10,991 nucleotides of DNA, from contig JAEEUY010000145.1 in NCBI GenBank assembly GCA_016290715.1, positions 1 through 10,991 on the forward strand, in the 5' to 3' direction. Positions within the stretch are counted from its first letter, which is position 1; every line of letters starts with the position of its first letter. The notes under the pieces were generated by a model, which saw only the letters and a program-made list of their open reading frames with translations, was not told where the DNA came from and made no database searches. The translations under genes and the position numbers were made by a program. This DNA is from Bacteroidales bacterium (lineage in GTDB: Bacteria > Bacteroidota > Bacteroidia > Bacteroidales > WCHB1-69). Positions 1-6,890 of the stretch are shown one piece after another.

Positions 1-2
1 CT

Positions 3-272
3 TTCTGGGAGAAACCGGAACCCCACAGCTACGCTTTTTCTCCTAACAACTTTGTGGACAAATGGGACACCCCTATTATGGTGATACATGGCGGCAATGA
101 TTTCCGCATCCCTTACACCGAAGGTTTGCAAGCCTATAATATAGCACAAATAAAAGGTATTCCCAGCAAACTATTGTATTTCCCTGACGAAACCCATTTT
201 GTATTAAAACCGCAAAATGCCATTCTCTGGCAAAGAGAATTCTTAGGATGGTTGGATAAATGGTTGAAATAA
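3..272 (+). CDS. S9 family serine peptidase, dipeptidyl-peptidase 5-like (C-terminal end only)
   Basis: This is the last 89 codons of a gene that begins left of the window; the frame is open from base 3 to the TAA at 270-272. The protein is the end of an alpha/beta-hydrolase catalytic domain. It shows the acid segment TPIMVIHGGNDFRIP, whose Asp would be the catalytic acid, and the segment FPDETHFVLKPQN, whose His would complete the Ser-Asp-His triad; the nucleophile Ser lies outside the window. The pattern HGGNDFRIP...GIPSKLLYFPDETH...WQREFLGWLDKW is typical of S9 prolyl-oligopeptidase-family exopeptidases, and the closest match I recall is the periplasmic DPP5 of Bacteroidales, which releases dipeptides from peptide N-termini. 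A terminator follows directly. The family call is firm; the DPP5 subtype rests on recall of the C-terminal pattern. Confidence 0.88.
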   Translation, partial: FWEKPEPHSYAFSPNNFVDKWDTPIMVIHGGNDFRIPYTEGLQAYNIAQIKGIPSKLLYFPDETHFVLKPQNAILWQREFLGWLDKWLK

Positions 273-273
273 A

Positions 274-298
274 AAAAAGAGGCGATTGCCTCTTTTTT
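274..298. terminator. Bidirectional intrinsic terminator between convergent genes
   Basis: A GC-rich hairpin AGAGGC-GATT-GCCTCT is flanked by an A tract on the left and a T tract on the right, so it has a U-run after the stem whichever strand is transcribed. It starts within two bases of the stop of the S9 peptidase gene. On the minus strand it lies about 75 bases beyond the stop of the pyroglutamyl-peptidase gene. It therefore fits the shared end of two convergent units. Confidence 0.85.
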
Positions 299-374
299 TA
301 TTTCTTATATGCAAATTGCTCCTTATTTTCACTATATTTTTTATGCGTTATGAATTGTTTCAAATTGTTTTAAT

Positions 375-968
375 TTACAGATTCTCTATCTTTTTTATAA
401 TTTCAACAATTCCCTCCGTAAGTAAATTTTTATCCATTGAAGGCATTTTTTCTTGCTCTAATATATAGGGCAAATGAACAAAAAGAGCTTGCATCGAAAA
501 ATGCTCTTTTGCAATCATATAAAGTAATTCATAATAAATACGATTGCACACAAATGTACCCGCCGAATTGGAAATTTGTGCGGCAACACCATGTTGCTTG
601 CATTCATCAGCAAGAAGTCTAACCGGAAACGATGTCATATAAGCTGTGTCTCCATCTGCATGAATAATCTTATTGACAGGTACATATCCTTTATTGTCAG
701 CTTTAGCGGAATCCATCAAATTAAGTGCAACCCTTTCAATACTCAAACCCTCAAATTTGCGACTTTGTCCCAAGGCTACGACGACATCCGGCAAATGAAA
801 GTTTATAGACGAACGTAAAGCATTCCCTACTTGCAAGAAATCAACAGGAAACTGTTGCTTGACTATCATTGACCTACCTATATATTCCGGCAACAACGAT
901 GCCACCTCCCACGAAGAATTGAGCACATTGCCGTCAAATGGTTCAAAAGCCGCAACAAGTATCTTCAT
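375..968 (-). CDS. pcp: Pyroglutamyl-peptidase I (C15 cysteine peptidase)
   Basis: The 197-residue cytoplasmic enzyme should remove N-terminal pyroglutamate from peptides. It opens with the family start MKILVAAFEPFDGNVLNSSWEV, split here as MKILVAAFEPFDG then N-x4-SWEV. The catalytic triad of family C15 is present: Glu78 in SIERVALN, Cys141 in NSAGTFVCN, and His165 in FVHLPY. Length is slightly below the usual 200-220 residues, through short loops and C-terminus, with no missing active-site part. Its ATG overlaps the TGA of the upstream metallopeptidase as ATGA (968-965), so the two are probably translationally coupled. It is the last gene of a three-gene unit that begins with an ion channel and ends at the bidirectional terminator near 274-298. 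Confidence 0.93.
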   Translation of the reverse strand: MKILVAAFEPFDGNVLNSSWEVASLLPEYIGRSMIVKQQFPVDFLQVGNALRSSINFHLPDVVVALGQSRKFEGLSIERVALNLMDSAKADNKGYVPVNKIIHADGDTAYMTSFPVRLLADECKQHGVAAQISNSAGTFVCNRIYYELLYMIAKEHFSMQALFVHLPYILEQEKMPSMDKNLLTEGIVEIIKKIENL

Positions 969-1690
969 ATTGATAAAACTATCATTTTTACAAATTCAAA
1001 ACAATTAAGCAATTCAGCAACATTCGTATATTCTTCCGGTTGATGAGCGTTGTAAAAGCCACAACTGATGTTGCAACATGGTATATGTAAGCCACGACCC
1101 TTTAAATGAACTACATCGGTTACACCACCTTCAACTGGTGCATAACCATATTTCTGCAAAATCCACTTGGGAACAAAATCGTCATCGCAAAGACGAATTT
1201 CCTTTTTAGTGCAATAGGTTACCAAATCGCCAGCACCTTTGCGGTCGCATTGGAGTACAAACTTCACATTGTTGAAAAATGTAAGATCGCAATCATCTGA
1301 ACCGTGACGATAACCTTCATAGGTAGATTTCTCCTCCTGAACAAACAAGGCAACTTTCAATACATCCAACGACTTAAGAAGTTCTAGTGCCAACCAAATG
1401 CCATTTTTATCATCAGCACCGATCCCCACTCTTTCGCCTTTTTCGTTAATAGCGAAAATTATTCCGTCTAACTCTTGGATATTCCGCATACATGGTTGAT
1501 GTACTTCGTCAAAATGAGCCGACACACAAGGATAACTTTCTGAAACACCTTTTGTGATAAAAACATTTCCAAAAGAATCTTGAATGAATTGGAGTGGCAA
1601 ATCGGCAACTTGCTGCAACACAAACCGCCTGATTTCATCTTCGCTGCCCGAATAACTATTGATTTGATATAGTTGCTTTAGGATATTCAT
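965..1690 (-). CDS. Small zinc metallopeptidase, M20/M28-like, single domain
   Basis: The 241-residue protein carries the co-catalytic two-zinc peptidase motifs in order: His59-x-Asp61 in AHFDEVH, the bridging Asp in GADDKNG (93-94), the Glu pair 119-120 in QEEK (general base and metal ligand), Asp149 in CDRKG, and His216 in NAHQPEEY. This order and spacing match M20/M28/M42 peptidases such as PepT. At 241 residues it lacks the lid or dimerisation insert of ordinary M20 enzymes (about 400 residues), so it is a minimal catalytic domain. An upstream in-frame start at 1720 would lie inside the channel gene. The ATG at 1690 is preferred because it forms an ATGA overlap with the channel's TGA. Substrate is unknown, but the neighbouring pcp suggests cytoplasmic peptide turnover. 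The fold and metal-site call is strong; the exact family is not settled. Confidence 0.82.
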   Translation of the reverse strand: MNILKQLYQINSYSGSEDEIRRFVLQQVADLPLQFIQDSFGNVFITKGVSESYPCVSAHFDEVHQPCMRNIQELDGIIFAINEKGERVGIGADDKNGIWLALELLKSLDVLKVALFVQEEKSTYEGYRHGSDDCDLTFFNNVKFVLQCDRKGAGDLVTYCTKKEIRLCDDDFVPKWILQKYGYAPVEGGVTDVVHLKGRGLHIPCCNISCGFYNAHQPEEYTNVAELLNCFEFVKMIVLSI

Positions 1691-3414
1691 TCTTCTACAA
1701 GACCATATAGTTTTTTCCAATAGTCGTTTTCTACTGGCCTTTCCTGATATTCCTCCTTGTGCAAGCCAACTGGTTTCCGCGTTTCCAGATGGCGGTTCAG
1801 TACATCGGCAAAGTTTATAATTGCATCATACACAGTCTTATCAAACACCATCAATTTGTACGAAACCGTTATCAAGAGCACATTGGCTTTGGTGCGGGCT
1901 TGAATATAACGAGTAACATTAGCCTTGTTAATAACCGGCTGCACCTGATGTGCATCCGTCTTTAACTGCAAGGCTTCCATTGTTTGACTGAAATCATTGA
2001 ACAACTGCTTCAACTTTTGTTTATCGTGAGTAATACATTCAGGAAAATCAAAAGAAGTTTGGCCTTTCTCACCACCAAATTCAAAATGGAAGTCGGTAAT
2101 ATTTTTCACGACCTGCTCCCCTGCCACAACGACAATCCAATCGTTTTCATCGCGGTTGCTGACAATATCACTAATAAACTGCCGAAAATCAACATTTTCA
2201 TTAACACCTTTTTCTACCGTATAGAAATTATAGCGATTGTCTTCATCTCCTATTGTTCGTGAGAAGTTTTCGTTTGCAACATAGTTGAAACCACCGAGTT
2301 GTGCAATATGCCAATCAAAATAGCTCAATCCATTGTCTCCATATCCGAGCGCATTTACAATGGTAACGCTAGAACCGCGTTCTATATGGCAACCATAATT
2401 GTTGTTGACATGGAACTGGGTTACCACAGGCATATCGTTTTTAGGACCTTCAAGGACGGCAGCCGCAAGGTTCTTCAACCTAATGGTTGGCGAAAATGTT
2501 ACCGCTTTTAAAATATCGTCTTCACCCATACCCAAATCCAACTTCAAATCGCCTAAACTCAAATTCTTGGCCGGCCAAAATATGCCAGACCTTTTTACAC
2601 TCTTTACCAAGAAAAACTCATTAATACGACGGGCATTCTCCTTCAGCTTTTCTGTCTTGGCTTCATCCTCCATCACCTCGGTAAATCCGGAACCAATCAA
2701 ACCGGCAGGGACAGCAAAAATAGCAATACCAAGCACACCTACTAACACGGCAATCACTTGTCCTGCCACCGTTATAGGTGGATAGTCGGCAAAACCGCCA
2801 GGGTCGCCTACATACTGCAAAAAAGCCCACACCACTGAATCCCAACCATTGGTATAAACTTCAGGCTGTACGGCATGTTCCACAAAGTAGAGAATGAACG
2901 ACAAGATAAAAGTAACTATACCGAGAAACTGCAGAGAAACCCACAATTCGCTCCTTTTAGACCTGATAGCTGCTGAGAGCAGGCGAAATGAATGCATATA
3001 GCGGAATACACGAAACAATCGTGCCACACGAAGTACCTTGAGTGCGGTATAAGGTAACGGAAAAACAAAACTAACATAGAATGGATAGGTTGAAAGTATG
3101 TCTATCAGTCCGTAAAAAGAGAAACAATATCTTACTCTTCCCCAAAAACCTTTGTACTTGTCGTCCAACATATCAGCATTCCAAATACGTAGCGTTACCT
3201 CAATAGTGAAAACAATAGTAGTGAAAATATCAATAAACTTCAACAATCCGCCGAAACGTTGCTCTGCACCAGGGAAAGTGGAAACGAAAACTTCCAGCGT
3301 ACTGATGATAATCAAACTTATGATGGCATAGTCAACATAGTTGTGCCATTGTTTGGTGTGCAGATTGTCATCAAAGACATTATTCAACTTTTCTTTAAAC
3401 TCTTTTATCGTCAT
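1687..3414 (-). CDS. Kv-like voltage-gated ion channel with atypical pore loop and large C-terminal domain
   Basis: The 575-residue inner-membrane protein has six helices: S1 about 26-46, S2 57-78, S3 98-115, S4 123-146, S5 157-178, pore loop 189-213 and S6 216-240. S4 carries basic residues at every third position (K126, R129, R132, R135, R138), the hallmark of a voltage sensor. The pore loop is odd: where potassium channels have TVGYGD, it reads QYVGDPGGFAD, with GFAD best aligned to GYGD and the second filter glycine replaced by alanine, preceded by extra residues. The D-x-x-P-x-T after the filter is kept (D210, P213, T215), as is a Pro in S6 (AVPAG). Residues 245-575 form a soluble region I do not recognise. 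A TAnnTTTG element lies just upstream. The channel superfamily is clear; the conducted ion is not. Confidence 0.85.
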   Translation of the reverse strand: MTIKEFKEKLNNVFDDNLHTKQWHNYVDYAIISLIIISTLEVFVSTFPGAEQRFGGLLKFIDIFTTIVFTIEVTLRIWNADMLDDKYKGFWGRVRYCFSFYGLIDILSTYPFYVSFVFPLPYTALKVLRVARLFRVFRYMHSFRLLSAAIRSKRSELWVSLQFLGIVTFILSFILYFVEHAVQPEVYTNGWDSVVWAFLQYVGDPGGFADYPPITVAGQVIAVLVGVLGIAIFAVPAGLIGSGFTEVMEDEAKTEKLKENARRINEFFLVKSVKRSGIFWPAKNLSLGDLKLDLGMGEDDILKAVTFSPTIRLKNLAAAVLEGPKNDMPVVTQFHVNNNYGCHIERGSSVTIVNALGYGDNGLSYFDWHIAQLGGFNYVANENFSRTIGDEDNRYNFYTVEKGVNENVDFRQFISDIVSNRDENDWIVVVAGEQVVKNITDFHFEFGGEKGQTSFDFPECITHDKQKLKQLFNDFSQTMEALQLKTDAHQVQPVINKANVTRYIQARTKANVLLITVSYKLMVFDKTVYDAIINFADVLNRHLETRKPVGLHKEEYQERPVENDYWKKLYGLVEE

Positions 3415-3434
3415 AACTACTTTTTATAAAAATT

Positions 3435-3442
3435 CAAATGTA
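3435..3442 (-). promoter_or_regulatory. Candidate -7 promoter element for the channel/peptidase/pcp unit
   Basis: Read on the minus strand the bases are TACATTTG, a full match to the Bacteroidota -7 consensus TAnnTTTG. It sits 20 bases before the channel ATG, in the 59-base gap after the lipoprotein gene. Transcription would start a few bases downstream and give a very short leader. No good TTG-type -33 element is seen at the expected distance, so the call is moderate. Confidence 0.42.
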
Positions 3443-3473
3443 TCCGACTATCGTTGGAAGAATATGACTTCGT

Positions 3474-4796
3474 TTAATTTATCGTATATTTTAACCTATA
3501 GTATTCGTTATTGGGAGAGGATGCAATAACTTCCAGCCATAAATAGTTGGAATAGCGGAATCGCTCATTGGAAAAACCAAGGTAAATAGTTGACAATCCC
3601 TTTGTCGGAATGCGTCCGTTGCACGATTGCGTACCCATTAGTGAAAGGTCTATATTGTATTTAATTTCGGAAGGGTCTTTTCCATCTTGAAATTTTTTTG
3701 CCTCAGTCTGGCTGGTAAATACATAAACATTACAATAAGCCTCCTCTTCTCGCACAGGCTTGTTGCTATACAAAAGTTCCCTAAAAAGATTGCTATGACT
3801 GTTATTGGTCTCATATAGCGGAAGTCCGAGAAAACGGACATGCTTGTACGATTCTGTCATTCTACTATCGAATTTTCCGTCATCACTTCTATCCCCTTCG
3901 TTGGTAGATATACGCAAACTATACAACAAATCAGTACAACCTTTCGGAACAGGAACAGGCACTACCGCACGCGAAGACCCGCTGAAAAAACTTTTCCCCA
4001 CCGAACGAAGGGTTACTTTTTTGGGCTCTTGAAAAACACTATTCATCCGGATACCTTGTACTTTGACAGCCATAAACTCATTGGCACCGCACTCCACAGT
4101 GTCCACCCTGATACGTTTCTTTTCTTCATTAATCTGACTCATATCGGCATACTGCTGACTGACGTTTAAATCAATATAGGCGGTACCTTTCGGCGTAAGT
4201 TCTACAAGATATATGGCACTGTTTTGTATAGCTACAGAATCTTTTAATTGTTTTTTCCCGACATAATTTTTCAACACATTGTGTGCATCGGCATTGATTA
4301 AACGCATGTTTACAGTGCCGCCGGTTTTCATAGCATAGTGCAACTTGGTTCCTTTCTGCAAATAAACCGGCCACGTTTTTGCCGACTCTATCAAAAGGTC
4401 TTCTTCATTGACAAGAGGAAACCTCATAGTAGCCAATTCTTCCTTCAGGGTTTCTCCAACCGCCAATCGTGCAGAGTCTGTACGAGCTTGAAGCAACATG
4501 CTTTGTCTTTTTCCTTCGGCATCCATCCTACTATCGTCATAGTTATACGTTAGTTCGGCATACATTTGGGCAAGCGATGAAAAACGCTCCTCTGTTTTGT
4601 TCGCCATATAACTTTTCAACAATACATCGATATCCTCTAAACGATTCAATGCTTTTCCGTATTTTTGAGCTTCTGCTTTAGGCATGTGAGGGTTCTCATA
4701 TTCCTCTTCTTCCAACAAGGAAGACCTTGACGAATCCGCTCTGCCACAAGCACACAACATCACGACCCCTATCAGGGGTAATAAAATTTTTCTCAT
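3474..4796 (-). CDS. Lipoprotein of unknown function
   Basis: The 440-residue protein starts MRKILLPLIGVVMLCACG: two basic residues, a hydrophobic core, then the lipobox LCAC with Cys17 as the lipidation site. It should be exported and anchored to an outer or inner membrane. After the anchor come an acidic linker (LLEEEEYENP), a helical stretch to about residue 120, and then a long strand-rich region rich in alternating hydrophobic residues. I recognise no catalytic motif, SusD pattern or adhesin repeat. Two features stand out: the segment VVPVPVPKGC and a paired CNVYVF/SCNGR region near the end. It lies 79 bases after the 49-residue gene and 59 bases before the channel gene, both on its strand. 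It could be the last gene of the upstream cluster or a separate unit; no promoter match is visible before it. Confidence 0.8.
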   Translation of the reverse strand: MRKILLPLIGVVMLCACGRADSSRSSLLEEEEYENPHMPKAEAQKYGKALNRLEDIDVLLKSYMANKTEERFSSLAQMYAELTYNYDDSRMDAEGKRQSMLLQARTDSARLAVGETLKEELATMRFPLVNEEDLLIESAKTWPVYLQKGTKLHYAMKTGGTVNMRLINADAHNVLKNYVGKKQLKDSVAIQNSAIYLVELTPKGTAYIDLNVSQQYADMSQINEEKKRIRVDTVECGANEFMAVKVQGIRMNSVFQEPKKVTLRSVGKSFFSGSSRAVVPVPVPKGCTDLLYSLRISTNEGDRSDDGKFDSRMTESYKHVRFLGLPLYETNNSHSNLFRELLYSNKPVREEEAYCNVYVFTSQTEAKKFQDGKDPSEIKYNIDLSLMGTQSCNGRIPTKGLSTIYLGFSNERFRYSNYLWLEVIASSPNNEYYRLKYTIN

Positions 4797-4875
4797 ACTA
4801 TTCTGTTTTATCGTATCATGTATTTATGCTAATATGGAAGAACCCTGTCATTCAACCACATTAACTCACTATACA

Positions 4876-5025
4876 TTACCAAAACTTCTTTAGTAATTTG
4901 CCGGTGAGTTTACCTACTACACGATTTTTAACTCGTTTTCCCACCTTGCCTTTTTTCACGGCATCTACATCACCCAATATACGAGCAATCTTATATAATT
5001 TAGAACGTGTTTTTGATATAGACAT
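4876..5025 (-). CDS. 49-residue highly basic small protein
   Basis: A short open frame runs from ATG at 5025 to TAA at 4878-4876. The product starts MSISKTRSKLYKIARILGDV and ends in LTGKLLKKFW. About a third of its residues are Lys or Arg, with several Gly-Lys pairs (KGKVGKRV, VVGKLTGK), and the C-terminal half looks like a basic amphipathic segment. There is no signal peptide. The start follows the previous gene's stop by 26 bases on the same strand, as expected within an operon. From memory, small proteins with the pattern SKTR-x-LYK-x-AR-x-LGDV-x-AVKKG-x-VGKR recur in several bacterial phyla with no assigned function, often near mobile or accessory genes. A nucleic-acid-binding role is plausible from charge alone. 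Confidence 0.72.
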   Translation of the reverse strand: MSISKTRSKLYKIARILGDVDAVKKGKVGKRVKNRVVGKLTGKLLKKFW

Positions 5026-5051
5026 AACATTTCTATTTTACTATTAATACT

Positions 5052-5303
5052 TTATTTCTTGGCCCTTTCACGTTTCAAAGCATCGTTTGTATGCTCAATT
5101 TCTCGTTTTAGGCTTTCAATGCGACGATCATGGCTGGCAGCACGGTCAATTTTCTGCTTACGATAACTGGCTTTACTGCTCGGCGTACTCGCATTTTTCA
5201 CCAATTTGGCATAATACTCGTTGTCTTTCTTTTTTGACTCTCTTTCTTTTGTAACTTGTGCCCTAAGGTCAATAAGGCGTTTACGATAATATTCTACGCT
5301 CAT
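5052..5303 (-). CDS. Small charged coiled-coil protein, unknown function
   Basis: The 83-residue product is almost entirely Lys, Arg, Glu, Asp and Gln with heptad-like hydrophobics. There are two helices: MSVEYYRKRLIDLRAQVTKE and onward to about residue 35, then about 48-80 (IDRAASHDRRIESLKREIEHTNDA, written as two parts around residue 62). They are separated by a Ser/Thr-rich linker STPSSKASY. This looks like a helical hairpin or dimerising coiled coil. No transmembrane segment or signal peptide is visible. The gene begins 67 bases after the 115-residue protein gene, just past a terminator-like hairpin, and is followed 26 bases later by the 49-residue basic protein gene, so the last two probably form a small subunit of the cluster. 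Function is not recognised. Confidence 0.72.
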   Translation of the reverse strand: MSVEYYRKRLIDLRAQVTKERESKKKDNEYYAKLVKNASTPSSKASYRKQKIDRAASHDRRIESLKREIEHTNDALKRERAKK

Positions 5304-5323
5304 AATAATGGTTTATTTAATAA

Positions 5324-5353
5324 AAACGGTGGACGGTGACCCGCCCACCGTTT
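5324..5353 (-). terminator. Terminator or attenuator hairpin inside the gene cluster
   Basis: AAACGGTGG and CCACCGTTT form a perfect 9-bp stem with a 12-base loop. On the minus strand the stem is followed by a TTTTTATT run, as in an intrinsic terminator. It lies 17 bases after the stop of the 115-residue protein gene and about 20 bases before the ATG of the next gene. It should end or reduce transcription into the coiled-coil and 49-residue genes, so those may be expressed at a lower level or from their own promoter. Confidence 0.7.
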
Positions 5354-5370
5354 AGTTACTATAAGGATGT

Positions 5371-5718
5371 TTATTTAACATATTTTGCTTTAAGTGCATC
5401 CATATCAGCTTTTTTGGCGTTCTTTGGGATTTCAGTTAATTTTGCAAGAGTCATATTGTCAAGAGCCAATACAAAATCATCGGAAGAAGCCACTTGAACC
5501 TTCAAGCCGAAATTAGACATCATGTCTTTTTCAAATCCACCGACAGTTTTGCTGCCGCGACATTCATAGCTACCTGTTTTCGTAGCAATTTCGCTTACTT
5601 TTTCACTACCGGTAAGACGTTTTTGTCCTTGATATACACGCAATGTGCCTCCAAACTCCTCTTTGAAGTTTTTACAAAGTGTTGACACCAAGAGACGTCC
5701 ATCTACTTTAATTTCCAT
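5371..5718 (-). CDS. Two-half-repeat small protein, paralog 3
   Basis: The 115-residue product is a paralog of the proteins at 5858-6172 and 8996-9358. It opens MEIKVDGRLLVSTLCKNF and shows two similar alpha/beta halves. The first is about residues 10-46, with CKNFKEEFGGTLRVYQ. The second is about residues 59-95, with VGGFEKDMMSNFGLKVQVAS, and it ends in LDNMTLAKL. Between them is a Gly/Ser/Cys-containing link (YECRGSKT). A Lys-rich C-terminal tail of about 20 residues (KNAKKADMDALKAKYVK) is absent from the 104-residue paralog. There is no signal peptide, membrane segment or catalytic motif. A conserved hairpin leader stands 27 bases before the ATG, as it does for the 104-residue gene, so the two probably arose by tandem duplication of leader plus gene. 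Function unknown; a protein-binding role is a guess. Confidence 0.8.
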   Translation of the reverse strand: MEIKVDGRLLVSTLCKNFKEEFGGTLRVYQGQKRLTGSEKVSEIATKTGSYECRGSKTVGGFEKDMMSNFGLKVQVASSDDFVLALDNMTLAKLTEIPKNAKKADMDALKAKYVK

Positions 5719-5745
5719 ACTTTTAATATATTTAAATATTTTTTT

Positions 5746-5777
5746 GCCTACAACTTCAGGACTGCAGGCTTGTCCTT
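5746..5777 (-). promoter_or_regulatory. Repeated RNA leader hairpin, copy 2
   Basis: On the minus strand GCCTGCA pairs with TGTAGGC across a 10-base loop (GTCCTGAAGT), a 7-bp stem with one G-U wobble. The stem ends exactly 27 bases before the ATG of the 115-residue protein gene. The core CTTCAGGACTGCAGGCTTG (plus strand) is identical to the copy at 6200-6231. The 3' arm differs from the other copy at two positions, yet pairing is kept through wobbles that exist only in minus-strand RNA. A post-transcriptional control element is inferred. Confidence 0.62.
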
Positions 5778-5819
5778 ATTTTTATTTTCAGAGAACGAAA
5801 TATTTCTATCACTTAGCAA

Positions 5820-5845
5820 GCAGAGAAGCGATCAGGCTTCTCTGC
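5820..5845 (-). terminator. Strong intergenic hairpin without a U-run
   Basis: GCAGAGAAGC and GCTTCTCTGC form a perfect 10-bp stem with a 6-base loop, 12 bases after the stop of the 104-residue protein gene. On the minus strand it is followed by TTGCTAAG rather than a T tract, so it is not a textbook terminator. It may protect the 3' end of the upstream message or pause polymerase before the next leader hairpin. Confidence 0.5.
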
Positions 5846-5857
5846 CTCATCAAAAAA

Positions 5858-6172
5858 TTATTTTCCTGCTTGAACAAGAGTTGCCTCATTGTCTGCCAAT
5901 TTTGTATCATCTGCATTGGCTACTTGGACTCCGATACCCCACATTGTAACAAATTCTTCTTCAAAATTTCCAACGCGTTTCGCACCACCAACAACCAATT
6001 CGCCGCCTTTTGCTCCTTCGGCACGAATACTTGCCAATGTTGCTGCATCATCAGCAAAACGTCCTTTGCAACTAACATTTTGATATACACGCAATGTGCT
6101 ACCGAATGCTTTTTTGAAATCTTCTTTTAACTTGCGTACTGTTGTACGACCATTAATTTTTAATTCTGCCAT
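5858..6172 (-). CDS. Two-half-repeat small protein, paralog 2
   Basis: The 104-residue product shows the internal duplication most clearly. The first half has LKEDFKKAFGSTLRVYQ followed later by FADDAATLASI. The second half has VGNFEEEFVTMWGIGVQVA followed by LADNEATLVQA. Each half reads as an amphipathic helix, a short Gly turn, a strand, then a D/N-x-x-TL helix cap. An N-terminal strand (MAELKINGRTT) precedes them and a Gly-rich link (EGAKGGELVVGG) joins them. No signal peptide, transmembrane segment or catalytic signature is visible. Paralogs lie at 5371-5718 and 8996-9358. The start lies 59 bases after the PD-(D/E)XK-like gene, and a hairpin leader sits 27 bases before the ATG. I recognise this as a recurring uncharacterised bacterial small-protein pattern but cannot name a function. 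Confidence 0.82.
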   Translation of the reverse strand: MAELKINGRTTVRKLKEDFKKAFGSTLRVYQNVSCKGRFADDAATLASIRAEGAKGGELVVGGAKRVGNFEEEFVTMWGIGVQVANADDTKLADNEATLVQAGK

Positions 6173-6199
6173 AATTTTAAAAATTTATAATAATGTTTT

Positions 6200-6231
6200 G
6201 CCCGCATCTTCAGGACTGCAGGCTTGCCCTT
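6200..6231 (-). promoter_or_regulatory. Repeated RNA leader hairpin, copy 1
   Basis: On the minus strand GCCTGCA pairs with TGCGGGC across the loop GTCCTGAAGA, a 7-bp stem with one U-G wobble. The stem ends 27 bases before the ATG of the 104-residue protein gene, the same distance as for copy 2 at 5746-5777. A 24-base core (6208-6231) differs from the other copy at one base. The leader begins directly at the end of the upstream PD-(D/E)XK-like gene. Confidence 0.62.
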
Positions 6232-6873
6232 TTATTGATTGAACTTAATCAAATAATATTTATAATCTTGTCCTTTTGTATAATCTTTCAGGTCAATCCA
6301 TTTAAAAAATGTTTTTCCTCCATGTTCATCAGCTATAATTTTGCCATGATATGTAGCAGGATAACGTCCTCCTAAGAACTCCAATTTTTCTTGTTGCGTT
6401 TCCGTATTTCTCGGTCTATAGTGTTCTATTCGTTTCGCACTATCAAAGTCATAAACAACAACACTGCATGTTTCATTAAAATGTGCCTTTTCAACCAACT
6501 GATGACAAAAAATAGCGTCAGCCTTAAATTCTTCCAAATGGTCAACTACATTCCAATGACCTGTTCTATTGTATATCCATTTCAATTCTGCAGCATACAA
6601 CTCTGAATAATCCTGCTTGTAAATCAAAAGGTCTATCTCAATTTTTCTAAAATCTTCTTTCTTGAAATCGTTTAGATCTGTCGCACTCATTCGTTTCTTT
6701 AGAATGGGCTTCAAGTGTTCATCATTGACACTCGTTTCCATTTCTACAACGTAACCCTCTTTTTCAAATGGAAGAAAATGTGCATATAATCTACCTTGAA
6801 AATTTTGTTCCTTATTATTGGTATTATGCAATTTTTTCAAACACTTTTCTATTTCTTGGCTAAAATCTATCAT
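6232..6873 (-). CDS. PD-(D/E)XK-like nuclease-fold protein
   Basis: The 213-residue cytoplasmic protein has a restriction-endonuclease-like signature. Asp81 lies at the start of the strand IEIDLLIY, and 15 residues later the next strand carries Glu96-Leu-Lys98 in YAAELKWIY, giving the D...ExK active site. Helical segments before it hold Glu22 and the motif QNFQGRLYAHF, which may contribute the helix-1 acid of the fold. The later part has strands (SVVVYDF) and a C-terminal aromatic-rich segment (FFKWIDLKDY). A longer reading would start at a TTG at 6903 and overlap the upstream gene; the ATG at 6873, 17 bases after that gene's stop, is preferred. It sits between the tail-anchored membrane protein gene and two paralogous small genes. 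Nuclease activity, and any defence role, are inferred from motif and context only. Confidence 0.66.
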   Translation of the reverse strand: MIDFSQEIEKCLKKLHNTNNKEQNFQGRLYAHFLPFEKEGYVVEMETSVNDEHLKPILKKRMSATDLNDFKKEDFRKIEIDLLIYKQDYSELYAAELKWIYNRTGHWNVVDHLEEFKADAIFCHQLVEKAHFNETCSVVVYDFDSAKRIEHYRPRNTETQQEKLEFLGGRYPATYHGKIIADEHGGKTFFKWIDLKDYTKGQDYKYYLIKFNQ

Positions 6874-6890
6874 ATACAATTCTATTTTTA

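Noticed and set aside
1691..1720. Longer N-terminus for the metallopeptidase
   Set aside because: It would lie in the channel coding region; the ATGA overlap at 1690-1687 is a more typical start.
2399..2785. 128-codon plus-strand open frame inside the channel gene
   Set aside because: Wholly antisense to a well-supported membrane protein gene; no independent start signal.
5645..6130. 161-codon plus-strand open frame antisense to the two paralogs
   Set aside because: It is the mirror of two clear minus-strand genes and crosses their intergenic hairpins; the product is Cys/Phe/Ser-rich without a domain.
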